NCBI GenBank assembly: GCA_025356505.1
Contig: JANXSV010000232.1
Coordinates: 1-6,116 of the forward strand
From: Methylovirgula sp.
GTDB taxonomy: Bacteria > Pseudomonadota > Alphaproteobacteria > Rhizobiales > Beijerinckiaceae
DNA length: 6,116 nt
Direction of reading: 5' to 3'
Below the pieces are notes generated by a model. The model was given only the letters and a program-made list of their open reading frames with translations, ran no database searches and was not told where the DNA came from. Positions 1-5,924 of this stretch are shown here, in pieces (the stretch's first letter is position 1; every line of letters starts with the position of its first letter). Made by a program: the position numbers and the translations under genes.

Positions 1-1
1 T

Positions 2-100
2 GGCGGTTCCTGGATGCTGCCCGCTGCAGCGCTTGCTGCAAAGGATTATGCCACGGTTGAAAAGCTCGCGCGCGAAGCAGTGGCGGCGGTGGTGGGTTAA
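2..100 (+). CDS. eda: KDPG/KHG aldolase, C-terminal end (partial)
   Basis: This is the 3' end of a gene that begins before the window; 32 codons and a TAA stop are visible. The reading begins GGSWMLPAAALAAKDYATVE and ends LAREAVAAVVG. It closely matches the C-terminus of 2-dehydro-3-deoxy-phosphogluconate aldolase (E. coli Eda has GGSWLVPADAL, then DY and KLAREAV). In that family the GGS segment helps bind the substrate phosphate, and the following helix closes the TIM barrel. The enzyme is cytoplasmic and splits KDPG into pyruvate and glyceraldehyde-3-phosphate in the Entner-Doudoroff pathway; many homologues also act on 4-hydroxy-2-oxoglutarate. The Schiff-base lysine lies upstream and cannot be checked. 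A terminator-like hairpin follows within 30 bases of the stop, so the gene probably ends its transcript here. Confidence 0.85.
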   Translation, partial: GGSWMLPAAALAAKDYATVEKLAREAVAAVVG

Positions 101-128
101 AGCGGCGCGGCGCTTCACCACTACAACT

Positions 129-155
129 AAGCACCAAGGTACCTTGCGCTTTTTT
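129..155 (+). terminator. Rho-independent terminator after eda
   Basis: The 12-base palindrome CAAGGTACCTTG (135-146) folds as four base pairs around a GTAC loop. It is extended, across a small internal loop, by AAGC (129-132) pairing with GCTT (148-151). A run of six T (150-155) follows directly. The position, 29 bases after the eda stop and before the next gene, suits an intrinsic terminator. The stem is short and interrupted, so efficiency may be modest. Confidence 0.55.
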
Positions 156-181
156 GAGGTAGTTGCCCGAAAACTTGCCAT

Positions 182-209
182 TTGCTTTTTGCGCATCGTC
201 AGGTGTAAA
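182..209 (+). promoter_or_regulatory. weak candidate promoter for the membrane protein-opgG operon
   Basis: TTGCTT (182-187) and TGTAAA (204-209) lie 16 bases apart, between the eda terminator and the GTG start at 235. Each hexamer has two mismatches to the sigma-70 consensus. The placement is right, since the operon needs a promoter after the terminator, but the match alone is not strong. Confidence 0.2.
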
Positions 210-234
210 AAGTCCCACACTTTGGAGCGAGCCT

Positions 235-471
235 GTGGCCACGAAAAAACCTTTGCACATTGAAAACCTCACCACTGTGGTGAGCGTGGCGATTTTGCTA
301 AGCACAGAATTGGTGGCTATGGCTTGGGCCGCCGGTTGGGCCCTCGGCGGTTTATTTCAACTTCCCCCGAATATCGACTATTCGATTCAGGCTTTGCTGG
401 TGGCTTTGAGCCTCTATGGCGTTTATCGCTTTGTCCGGGCTGCCCTAAAAGTTGAGCCCATCCGCGGCTAA
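235..471 (+). CDS. small two-helix membrane protein, unknown function
   Basis: This encodes 78 residues, starting MATKKPLHIENLTT. I choose the GTG at 235 because GGAG (224-227) lies 7 bases upstream. The longer reading from 163 adds residues that do not look protein-like and has no clear ribosome binding site. Two hydrophobic segments are visible, about residues 13-40 and 50-71. They are joined by a short loop, FQLPPNIDYS, and the protein ends in a basic tail (RFVRAALKVEPIRG). It is therefore probably an inner-membrane protein. I recognise no family. The stop is 18 bases from the start of the opgG/opgD-like gene, so the two are likely co-transcribed. A role as membrane partner of the periplasmic glucan protein is inference from position only. 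Confidence 0.75.
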   Translation: MATKKPLHIENLTTVVSVAILLSTELVAMAWAAGWALGGLFQLPPNIDYSIQALLVALSLYGVYRFVRAALKVEPIRG

Positions 472-489
472 AACACCTAAGGATTTCCC

Positions 490-2097
490 ATGCCCATTTC
501 CATGGATCGCCGTGCGCTATTGCAGGGGCTGAGCGCGCTTGGATTGAGCGCGACGGCATTTCCAGCATCGGCGCAAAGCAGCCTTGATGCTCTGAAACTC
601 GGCGCGCCATCTGCCTTTTCATTCGAGCTTTTGAAGGCTGAGATGAAGGCCCTCGCGTCAAAGCCATATTCGGCGCCTGAGCTTGTAGCGGCGGATATTC
701 TTGAGCAGATCGACTATGAAGCCCATGGCAAAATTTCCTACAGGCCGGACCACGCCCTGTTTGCAAATGGCCCGGGGCAGTACCCGGTAACCTTTTTTCA
801 CCTCGGGAAGTTCTTTAAGAAGCCGGTGGATATGCATCTTGTGCATCGAGAACAAGGCAAGCTGGTTGAACGCCCTATCCTTTATGATCCCTCCTATTTC
901 AATATGCCCGATGACAGTCCTGCAAAGAAACTGCCGCCGAATGTCGGCTTTGCAGGGTTTCGATATCAGGAGCCCCGAAGCGGCAAGCTGGACTGGAAGC
1001 GAAATGACTGGGTGGCTTTTCTTGGCGCATCCTATTTTCGCGCTATTGGTGAGCTTTACCAATATGGTCTGTCGGCGCGAGGCATCGCTCTCAATTCGGC
1101 GATAGGCGGCGTGGCCGAAGAGTTTCCCGATTTTACCAAATTTTATATCGAAGCCCCCGAAGCGGATGGCCCGGTGACGCTTTATGCACGCCTCGAAGGC
1201 CCCTCGATCACCGGTGCTTTCCGCTTTGTCATGGCGCGGGCAAAAGCAGTGATCATGGATATCGACGCCGAGGTCCATCTGCGGGCAGATGTGCAACGTT
1301 TCGGCATTGCACCGCTCACTTCGATGTATTGGTTTTCGGATACTGCCAAGCAAACCGCCACCGATTGGCGCCCCGAAGTCCACGACTCCGACGGGTTGGC
1401 CCTTCTCACCGGAAGCGGCAAACACATTTGGAGGCCACTGAACAATCCGCCGCATGTGGTTGCTTCAAGCTTTTCCGACCAGTCTCCCAAGGGCTTTGGG
1501 CTGGCTCAGCGCGACCGAAATTTCGATCATTATCAGGATGGCGTGCGTTATGACCGCCGTCCGACCCTATGGGTTGAGCCTAAGGGGGATTGGGGCGCGG
1601 GAGCTGTGCAGTTGCTCGAACTGCCCACAGATGATGAAATTCATGACAACATCGTTGCCATGTGGGTGCCGGAAAAGCCGGCTAAGGCAGGCGACAGCTT
1701 CAAATTCGCCTATCGGCTCCATTGGGTCGCCGACGAACCTTTTTCAGCGAAACTTGGTAGAGTGGTCGCGACGCGTTTGGGAAACGGCGGACAGCCGGGA
1801 CAGCCTCGCCCCAAGGGCGTGCGTAAATTTCTGATCGAATTCCTGGGCGGCCCTCTCGAAAGTCTGGCCGCAGGTGAGATACCAACAGCTGTCATTTCCA
1901 CTTCACGTGGTGAAATCGGAACTTACAAGCAGACCGAGGCAGTGCCGGACGATGTTCCCGGCCACTGGCGCACACAATTTGATCTCAAGGTGGAAGGCCC
2001 AGACCCGGTGGAACTTACGCTCCACCTCAAGAGTGGCGAGAAAGTCCTGACCGAAGTCTGGGCCTACCAATATCATCCGTTTGGCAACACCTTATAA
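490..2097 (+). CDS. periplasmic glucan biosynthesis protein, OpgG/OpgD (MdoG) family, Tat-exported
   Basis: This encodes 535 residues, close to the family norm (E. coli OpgG about 511, OpgD 551). The start at 490 is set by AAGGA (479-483), 6 bases upstream. The N-terminus has a twin-arginine signal, MDRRALLQGLSALGLS (residues 5-20), ending in ASA before Q29, so the folded protein is predicted to be exported by Tat, as for OpgD. The mature part is the MdoG domain (about 42-532), with family signatures FLGASYFRA (177-185), YQYGLSARG (190-198), EEFPDF (210-215), SITGA (239-243), RPLNNP (315-320), PKGFGL (333-338) and RRPTLWVEP (356-364). By alignment from memory, D299 (in VHDSD) and D386 (in IHDNIV) match E. 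coli OpgD D300 and D388, the catalytic pair reported for its beta-1,2-glucanase activity (GH186). The protein should act on osmoregulated periplasmic glucans. The glucosyltransferase gene opgH, often adjacent, is absent here. The Tat signal favours OpgD over OpgG, but I cannot separate them firmly. Confidence 0.93.
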   Translation: MPISMDRRALLQGLSALGLSATAFPASAQSSLDALKLGAPSAFSFELLKAEMKALASKPYSAPELVAADILEQIDYEAHGKISYRPDHALFANGPGQYPVTFFHLGKFFKKPVDMHLVHREQGKLVERPILYDPSYFNMPDDSPAKKLPPNVGFAGFRYQEPRSGKLDWKRNDWVAFLGASYFRAIGELYQYGLSARGIALNSAIGGVAEEFPDFTKFYIEAPEADGPVTLYARLEGPSITGAFRFVMARAKAVIMDIDAEVHLRADVQRFGIAPLTSMYWFSDTAKQTATDWRPEVHDSDGLALLTGSGKHIWRPLNNPPHVVASSFSDQSPKGFGLAQRDRNFDHYQDGVRYDRRPTLWVEPKGDWGAGAVQLLELPTDDEIHDNIVAMWVPEKPAKAGDSFKFAYRLHWVADEPFSAKLGRVVATRLGNGGQPGQPRPKGVRKFLIEFLGGPLESLAAGEIPTAVISTSRGEIGTYKQTEAVPDDVPGHWRTQFDLKVEGPDPVELTLHLKSGEKVLTEVWAYQYHPFGNTL

Positions 2098-2174
2098 AAT
2101 TGAATCAGCACAGACGATACAGCTGAAACACTTTTATTGATCCAAGCGAGGAATACGCTCTCGGGAAAATGAGC

Positions 2175-2423
2175 TTAGTAGCTGGCCTGCGACTGGTTGG
2201 CCATGTGATCACGCGATGTGTTGTTTGGAATTTGCGCTACTGCATCGCAAGAGGCCATGCCCGAGTTTGCACAAGCGCCAGAAAGCGCAGGCGAACCAAC
2301 GTTGGCATCGGTTCCGTAAATGGTCGGGTTCATTTCGTGACCTTCCAATGGGCGAGCCTGAGCCGCACCAGCAAAAAGCATTGTCGAGGCTATAATGATA
2401 GCAGAGATTTTTGAAGCTTTCAT
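2175..2423 (-). CDS. small exported protein with a cysteine pair, unknown function
   Basis: This encodes 82 residues on the minus strand. The start ATG (2421-2423, read in reverse) is preceded by AAGGA (2431-2435, reverse complement) at 7 bases, which is good support for a real gene. Residues 1-23 form a textbook Sec signal peptide: a basic start (MKASK), a hydrophobic core (ISAIIIASTMLFAG) and a signal peptidase I site AQA before R24. The mature part would be 59 residues, hydrophilic and rich in Ala, Asn and Ser, with two cysteines (C51, C59) that could form a disulfide in the periplasm. I recognise no domain. It is convergent with the opgG/opgD-like gene and is followed by no clear terminator. 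I found no convincing promoter for it in the AT-rich DNA upstream (2440-2560). It could be a periplasmic or secreted peptide. Confidence 0.72.
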   Translation of the reverse strand: MKASKISAIIIASTMLFAGAAQARPLEGHEMNPTIYGTDANVGSPALSGACANSGMASCDAVAQIPNNTSRDHMANQSQASY

Positions 2424-2713
2424 AGTATGTTCCTTTTTGAGTGATGGTTAGCGTATTACTGTAGAATTTAACGATTTCAGACCCGCTAGACTTAGATATA
2501 AAAATTCTGGAACTTTCGCGATACATTTGAATAATCTATTGTCTCGCTACTTTCACTCCTGAATGCTCACATCCATATGCGGGCTCTTGGTAGAAACGAA
2601 ACAGTTTTGGAAAAGTTTCAAAAATTTTGAGCATCCGGATAGACTAGGCATTTATGCGCGGCAAGACCACCATACCGCTGATCGCAAAACCCGGTCGACC
2701 AGGGTTCGTCGGG
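2424..2713. other. non-coding, AT-rich stretch with inverted repeats
   Basis: No credible gene lies here on either strand. It begins with the leader of the minus-strand small gene, which contains the inverted repeat AGAATTT (2463-2469) / AAATTCT (2502-2508). Further right are ATGCTCA (2563-2569) / TGAGCAT (2628-2634), inside which GAAAC (2598-2602) pairs with GTTTC (2615-2619). These are followed by AAAATTTT (2621-2628), GCATTTATGC (2648-2657) and a larger palindrome at 2688-2706. The stretch is more AT-rich than its neighbours up to about 2640. It may hold a structured transcript or protein binding sites; neither can be shown from sequence alone. Confidence 0.4.
2688..2706. repeat. near-perfect palindrome with a one-base bulge
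   Basis: AACCC (2688-2692) and GGGTT (2702-2706) flank the 8-base palindrome GGTCGACC (2693-2700); a single extra A at 2701 breaks the symmetry. It sits 8 bases before the first candidate TetR operator. It could be a regulator binding site or a small hairpin, but it does not share the motif of the two operator sites. Confidence 0.4.
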
Positions 2714-2730
2714 AACTAAACCGTTCAGTT
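2714..2730. promoter_or_regulatory. candidate operator 1 (TetR-type palindrome)
   Basis: The 17 bases AACTAAACCGTTCAGTT form an odd palindrome centred on C2722, with 7 of 8 arm positions complementary. The site lies just upstream of the -35 box at 2737. Its core, AACCGTTCAGT, matches the reverse complement of operator 2 (AACCGTTCGGT) at 10 of 11 positions. Length, symmetry and position suit a TetR-family dimer, most simply the product of the gene at 2801. This is inference. Confidence 0.5.
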
Positions 2731-2736
2731 CGATTC

Positions 2737-2765
2737 TTGTAAGAAGCGCCGCTCTCGGGTAGTAT
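2737..2765 (+). promoter_or_regulatory. sigma-70-type promoter of the TetR gene
   Basis: TTGTAA (2737-2742) and TAGTAT (2760-2765) are separated by exactly 17 bases. Each hexamer has two mismatches to consensus. Transcription would begin near 2772, at the edge of the second palindrome, giving a leader of about 29 bases to the ATG at 2801. The promoter is flanked by two related candidate operators. Confidence 0.5.
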
Positions 2766-2773
2766 CAACGCCT

Positions 2774-2783
2774 ACCGAACGGT
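2774..2783. promoter_or_regulatory. candidate operator 2 (TetR-type palindrome)
   Basis: ACCGAACGGT is symmetric apart from its two central bases. It covers the expected transcription start of the TetR gene. Read in reverse with its flanks it is TAACCGTTCGGTA, which shares AACCGTTC and the following GT with operator 1, in opposite orientation. Binding here would block initiation, which fits autorepression. Confidence 0.5.
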
Positions 2784-2800
2784 TATTTTAGGAACGTTAG

Positions 2801-3556
2801 ATGGCGCAGATTTCGAACAGCACCGGCCTCGCCGCCGGAACAAAAACCCGGACCGTACAGGCATCAGAGGCGGCGCAGCCAACAATAGCCAAACAGGTGC
2901 CCACGACAGCACGCACAGTGTGGGGCAGTGAACTCACCAGCCGCGCACCAAAAACCCTCGCTAAAAAAGTCCAGATTTTGGCTGGTGCCCGCAGTGCCTT
3001 CTACAAGCTCGGCTTCGAAGGTGCCAGCGTTGACGAAATTGCCCGCAGCTCCGGCGTATCCAAAGCGACCCTTTACAACCACTATGAAGACAAGACCGCG
3101 GTTTTTCGAGCCATCATGGAAGAAGATTGCGAAGAACACGCGCGCCAGATCTTCGCCTTTGAAGATGAGGTGGCGAGCACCGATATTACGGTTTCGCTCG
3201 ACCGCGTGGCGCACCGCTTCATTGCGCTGATCCTGTCGCCATTTGCGCAGAACATGTACCGCGTGGTCACGGCAGAGGCGCTGAGATTTCCAGCACTCGC
3301 CGAATCATTCTGCAAATCCGGGCCGGATTTAGTGAAAAAACGGCTGATAGAAATATTGGAGCCTGCGATTGAGCGCGGGGAATTGGTCATCGATGACATT
3401 GAGATGGCGGCCGAGCAGTTTTTACAACTCTGCAAAACCGGGCCCATGCATAAGTCGGCATTTCAAGACACACAGAACGTCAGCGAGGCGCAGATCGCCC
3501 GCGCAGCAAACGGGGCTGTCCGCGTCTTCATGTCCGCTTATGGCTCCAAATCGTAA
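2801..3556 (+). CDS. TetR/AcrR-family transcriptional repressor, AefR-like
   Basis: This encodes 251 residues. The ATG at 2801 has AGGA (2790-2793) 7 bases upstream. The DNA-binding domain is at about 56-105: helix KVQILAGARSAFYKLGFEGA, then the helix-turn-helix SVDEIARSSGVSKATLYNHYEDK (76-98; recognition helix KATLYNHY). The C-terminal part (about 150-247; VVTAEALRFPALAESF, then AAEQFLQLCKTG) resembles the AefR-like TetR C-terminal domain, which forms the ligand pocket and dimer face. The N-terminal tail is about 53 residues, rich in Ala, Thr, Ser and Lys, where most TetR proteins have 5-20. A later start would lack the good ribosome binding site, so the tail is probably real. The gene stands alone: no efflux pump or enzyme lies beside it. 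Two palindromes at its promoter suggest autoregulation. The ligand is unknown. Confidence 0.9.
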   Translation: MAQISNSTGLAAGTKTRTVQASEAAQPTIAKQVPTTARTVWGSELTSRAPKTLAKKVQILAGARSAFYKLGFEGASVDEIARSSGVSKATLYNHYEDKTAVFRAIMEEDCEEHARQIFAFEDEVASTDITVSLDRVAHRFIALILSPFAQNMYRVVTAEALRFPALAESFCKSGPDLVKKRLIEILEPAIERGELVIDDIEMAAEQFLQLCKTGPMHKSAFQDTQNVSEAQIARAANGAVRVFMSAYGSKS

Positions 3557-3650
3557 AAACGCGACTTTCGCGCTGCGGGCCGTCGCTGATTGTTTCGCAC
3601 GATAGCTGCTTAGAATGGCAAAAAACGCATTTTGATCAGCGTTGCAGAGG

Positions 3651-3680
3651 TGACTTTAAGCGCGTCGCCCCCCATATAAA
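3651..3680 (+). promoter_or_regulatory. weak candidate promoter for cobW-type GTPase gene
   Basis: TATAAA (3675-3680) is a good -10 hexamer, 32 bases before the start codon at 3713. The best upstream partner is TGACTT (3651-3656), 18 bases away, a poor -35. No Zur-like palindrome overlaps it. Confidence 0.3.
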
Positions 3681-3712
3681 GCTCATGTCGCAGTTACCTA
3701 TCCGGAGTTGTA

Positions 3713-4756
3713 ATGACCGCACTACCGCCCCTTTCTGAAACGAAAATCCCTGTCACCGTCTTGACCGGATATTTGGGTGCAGGCAAAACCACCCTGCTCA
3801 ATCGTATCCTCACCGAGCCGCATGGCAAAAAATTTGCCGTGATTGTCAATGAGTTCGGCGAAATCGGCATTGATAACGATCTCGTCGTCGGTGCGGACGA
3901 AGAAGTGTTCGAAATGAACAATGGCTGCATCTGTTGCACCGTGCGCGGCGACCTTATCCGCATTATTGAAGGCCTGATGAAGCGCAAGGGCAAGTTCGAC
4001 GCCATCATCGTTGAAACCACCGGTCTGGCCGACCCTGCTCCAGTGGCGCAAACATTTTTTGTTGATGCCGATGTCGGCAATGCGGCACGCCTTGACGCAG
4101 TGGTCACAGTTGCTGATGCCAAATGGCTCGCAGCCCGCCTCAAGGATGCTCCGGAAGCCAAGAACCAGATTGCTTTCGCCGATGTCATCTTGCTCAACAA
4201 GACTGATCTTGTCTCGCCAGCGGAGCTGCGCGAGGTGGAAGCCCGCATCCGCGCCATCAACCCCTATGCCAAGCTGCACAAAACCGTGAATTGTGCAGTC
4301 CCGCTTGACGCGGTGCTCGGCAAAAACGCATTTGATCTGGAACGCATTCTGGAAATCGAGCCGGACTTTTTGAACGCCGAAGACCACGATCACGATCACC
4401 ATCATGGCCACGATCACGACCATGATCATCACCATCACGGCCTAAAGCATTATCATGATGAGGACATGCAATCCGTGGCGATTAAATATGACGGAGAGGT
4501 CAATCCGGAAAAATTTATGCCATGGATCAATGATCTTACCCAAGCCGAAGGGCCGAGCATCCTACGCTGCAAGGGCATTCTCGCCTTCAAAGATGAACCC
4601 AAGCGCTTCGTGTTTCAGGGCGTCCATATGATTTTGGACGGCGATCTGCAGCGTGAGTGGCGCGCCGATGAAAAGCGCGATTGCAAATTGGTGTTCATCG
4701 GCCGGGATTTGAAAGAGGACCTTATACGTGACGGCTTCCAGAAGTGCGTGGCCTGA
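3713..4756 (+). CDS. CobW/COG0523 family metallochaperone GTPase with His-rich loop
   Basis: This encodes 347 residues. The ATG at 3713 has GGAG (3704-3707) 5 bases upstream. The N-terminal GTPase domain carries Walker [10 protein letters not shown] (19-27), the family metal-binding motif CICC (72-75; C72, C74, C75), a switch-like ETTGLADP (101-108) and the guanine-specificity motif NKTD (162-165). A His/Asp-rich segment (224-248, 14 histidines) links it to the C-terminal CobW domain (about 252-345; [17 protein letters not shown], then FQGVH and VFIG near the end). The layout matches YjiA/ZagA-type proteins, which bind metal, mostly zinc, in the cytoplasm and deliver it to client enzymes using GTP. 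The His-rich loop supports a zinc or similar metal role over cobalamin synthesis, and no cobN is nearby. The metal and client are not shown by the sequence. The WD40 gene follows 113 bases downstream on the same strand. Confidence 0.93.
   Translation: MTALPPLSETKIPVTVLTGYLGAGKTTLLNRILTEPHGKKFAVIVNEFGEIGIDNDLVVGADEEVFEMNNGCICCTVRGDLIRIIEGLMKRKGKFDAIIVETTGLADPAPVAQTFFVDADVGNAARLDAVVTVADAKWLAARLKDAPEAKNQIAFADVILLNKTDLVSPAELREVEARIRAINPYAKLHKTVNCAVPLDAVLGKNAFDLERILEIEPDFLNAEDHDHDHHHGHDHDHDHHHHGLKHYHDEDMQSVAIKYDGEVNPEKFMPWINDLTQAEGPSILRCKGILAFKDEPKRFVFQGVHMILDGDLQREWRADEKRDCKLVFIGRDLKEDLIRDGFQKCVA
4385..4438 (+). repeat. CAC/GAT/CAT low-complexity repeat encoding the His/Asp loop
   Basis: Eighteen codons made almost only of CAC, CAT, GAT and GAC encode residues 225-242 of the CobW-type GTPase, 12 of them histidine. 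Near-identical copies of CACGATCAC occur. Such tracts change length readily by slippage, so the number of histidines probably varies between strains. Confidence 0.7.
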
Positions 4757-4757
4757 A

Positions 4758-4788
4758 CCGCTGATAAGATATCTTTCCCTAGCGGGAA
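4758..4788. repeat. overlapping palindromes after the CobW-type GTPase gene
   Basis: Directly after the stop codon, CCGCT (4758-4762) pairs with AGCGG (4781-4785), enclosing the perfect palindrome AAGATATCTT (4766-4775). A competing hairpin, TTCCC (4775-4779) with GGGAA (4784-4788) around a TAGC loop, overlaps the right arm. There is no T run, so this is not a standard terminator. It may stabilise the 3' end of the message or bind a regulator. Confidence 0.35.
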
Positions 4789-4802
4789 CCGGAAAATCGG
4801 CT

Positions 4803-4855
4803 CATTGCACTTTCCCTCCCTTTTGGATTGGCTTTGTGCAAGAGCCAATGCAATG
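4803..4855 (+). repeat. nested and competing inverted repeats upstream of the WD40 gene
   Basis: Three arm pairs occur in 53 bases. CATTGCA (4803-4809) pairs with TGCAATG (4849-4855). ATTGGCT (4827-4833) pairs with AGCCAAT (4843-4849) around a 9-base loop. TTGCAC (4805-4810) can instead pair with GTGCAA (4836-4841), which lies in that loop. The first and third pairings exclude each other. The block ends 14 bases before the chosen ATG at 4870, so as RNA it could cover the ribosome binding region. The pairing is seen; a regulatory role is inference. Confidence 0.4.
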
Positions 4856-4869
4856 AAGATGAAACCCAA

Positions 4870-5874
4870 ATGACCACCCCCGCCACCTCTCTCACCGAAC
4901 GTGTCAGCCCCATTGATGCAGGCGCGCATGTTGTTGCCGCGCATTTTCTGGGCCGCACGCCCGTATTGGCGCTCGCCGACGGCACCGTGATCATTTCCGA
5001 ACCCGGCAATGAAACCCGTATCCCTGCACACGAGGAAGCCGCAATTCTCTGCGCGGCCTCCAGCGGCAGCACATTGTTTACCGGCGGTGACGATGGCCGC
5101 GTCGTCGCCATAACGGCAACCGGCGCAATCACGCAGCTTGCCCATGAAAAAGGCCGCTGGATTGACGCTATCACCGCGCGCGCCGACGGGGCCATCGCCT
5201 GGGCTGCCGGCAAGAATCTCTCCGCCAGGGACGCGAAGGGCGAGGTCAAAACATGGATTGCGCCAACGACGCCGCGCGGGCTCTCATTCATGCCCAAGGG
5301 CTATCGCATTGCCGCCAGCCACTATAATGGCGTGTCCCTGTGGTTTCCAAACGCTGCCGCGGCACCCGAATTGCTGGACTGGAAAGGCTCACACCTTGAC
5401 GTGACCACCTCGCCCGACGGCCGCTTTGTAGTTTCATCAATGCAGGAAAATTCGCTGCACGGGTGGCGCGTTGCCGATAAGGCGGACATGCGCATGACCG
5501 GTTACCCCGCAAAAATCCGTTCCTGGAGCTGGTCGCATGATGGCAACTGGCTCGCCACGTCCGGCGCCGAGGCCAGCGTCATCTGGCCATTTCAGGCCAA
5601 GGGCGGCCCGATGGGGCAAAGCCCGCGCGAATGCGGCGTCCGGGAATTTAAAGTGTCGCAGGTTGCGTTTCACCCTAAGGCTCTGATCTTGGCCATCGGC
5701 TATGAAGATGGCTGGATTATCCTGGTGCGCCTGACGGACGGCTCCGAGATCCTAGCGCGCTCGACACAGAATTCCAAAGAAGCGGTGACCGCGCTTAACT
5801 GGGATGCTTCAGGGCGGCAGTTGCTGTTCGGAACGCAGGATGGGCACGCCGGCGTGCTATCATTGCCAATTTAA
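4870..5874 (+). CDS. WD40-repeat beta-propeller protein, cytoplasmic
   Basis: This encodes 334 residues from the ATG at 4870 (MTTPATSLTERVSPIDAG). An in-frame TTG at 4828 would add 14 residues, but it falls inside an inverted repeat and has no ribosome binding site. The ATG itself has only a weak GAAG (4855-4858). No signal peptide or membrane helix is seen. Degenerate WD40 strands recur about every 40 residues: LFTGGDDGRVVAI (69-81), YRIAASHYNGVSLW (145-158), FVVSSMQENSLHGWR (186-200), WLATSGAEASVIW (227-239), LILAIGYEDGWIILV (272-286) and LLFGTQDGHAGVL (318-330). Together they fit one propeller of about seven blades. Such proteins are binding scaffolds with no catalysis of their own. The same-strand position after the metal GTPase suggests a linked role in metal homeostasis, which is inference from position. 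Confidence 0.85.
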   Translation: MTTPATSLTERVSPIDAGAHVVAAHFLGRTPVLALADGTVIISEPGNETRIPAHEEAAILCAASSGSTLFTGGDDGRVVAITATGAITQLAHEKGRWIDAITARADGAIAWAAGKNLSARDAKGEVKTWIAPTTPRGLSFMPKGYRIAASHYNGVSLWFPNAAAAPELLDWKGSHLDVTTSPDGRFVVSSMQENSLHGWRVADKADMRMTGYPAKIRSWSWSHDGNWLATSGAEASVIWPFQAKGGPMGQSPRECGVREFKVSQVAFHPKALILAIGYEDGWIILVRLTDGSEILARSTQNSKEAVTALNWDASGRQLLFGTQDGHAGVLSLPI

Positions 5875-5876
5875 GT

Positions 5877-5905
5877 TTGGCCTTTGCGCGGCGTGCCTTT
5901 ATAAG
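5877..5905 (+). promoter_or_regulatory. candidate promoter for the DUF2937 gene
   Basis: TTGGCC (5877-5882) and TATAAG (5900-5905) are 17 bases apart in the 50-base gap after the WD40 stop. Transcription would start near 5912, only about 13 bases before the ATG at 5925 and across its ribosome binding site. The leader would be very short, so read-through from the WD40 gene is equally possible. Confidence 0.25.
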
Positions 5906-5924
5906 CCCATTGACGGAGGCTTCC

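Noticed and set aside
658..1455. 265-codon open frame on the minus strand
   Set aside because: It is antisense to the opgG/opgD-like gene, whose frame is strongly supported by family motifs; the antisense product resembles nothing.
2145..2160. terminator hairpin between the opgG/opgD-like gene and the small convergent gene
   Set aside because: Only four-base arms (AGCG/CGCT) can be paired and no T run follows on either strand.
2169..2526. alternative open frames, plus strand 2169-2414 and minus strand 2209-2526
   Set aside because: They overlap the small exported protein gene in other frames; only the 2175-2423 frame has a signal peptide and a well-placed ribosome binding site.
3560..3586. 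terminator after the TetR gene
   Set aside because: Short GC-rich arms (CGCG/CGCG and GCGAC/GTCGC) exist but are weak, overlap each other and are not followed by a T run.
3557..3712. Zur (zinc regulator) box before the CobW-type GTPase gene
   Set aside because: Zinc-related CobW genes are often Zur-controlled, but I see no GTTATA-type palindrome here; the only symmetric element is a short AACGC/GCGTT pair (3624-3643), which does not match.
3713..3760. ZNG1-type CPELY motif that would mark a methionine aminopeptidase partner
   Set aside because: The N-terminus before Walker A ([19 protein letters not shown]) contains no such motif, so that client cannot be argued from sequence.
3722..4438. 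238-codon open frame on the minus strand
   Set aside because: It lies wholly antisense to the clearly coding CobW-type GTPase gene, has no family features, and its His-loop antisense reads as a Met/Val/Ile low-complexity string.
4615..5297. two overlapping minus-strand open frames across the CobW-WD40 gap
   Set aside because: Both are mostly antisense to well-supported genes and lack ribosome binding sites or recognisable domains.
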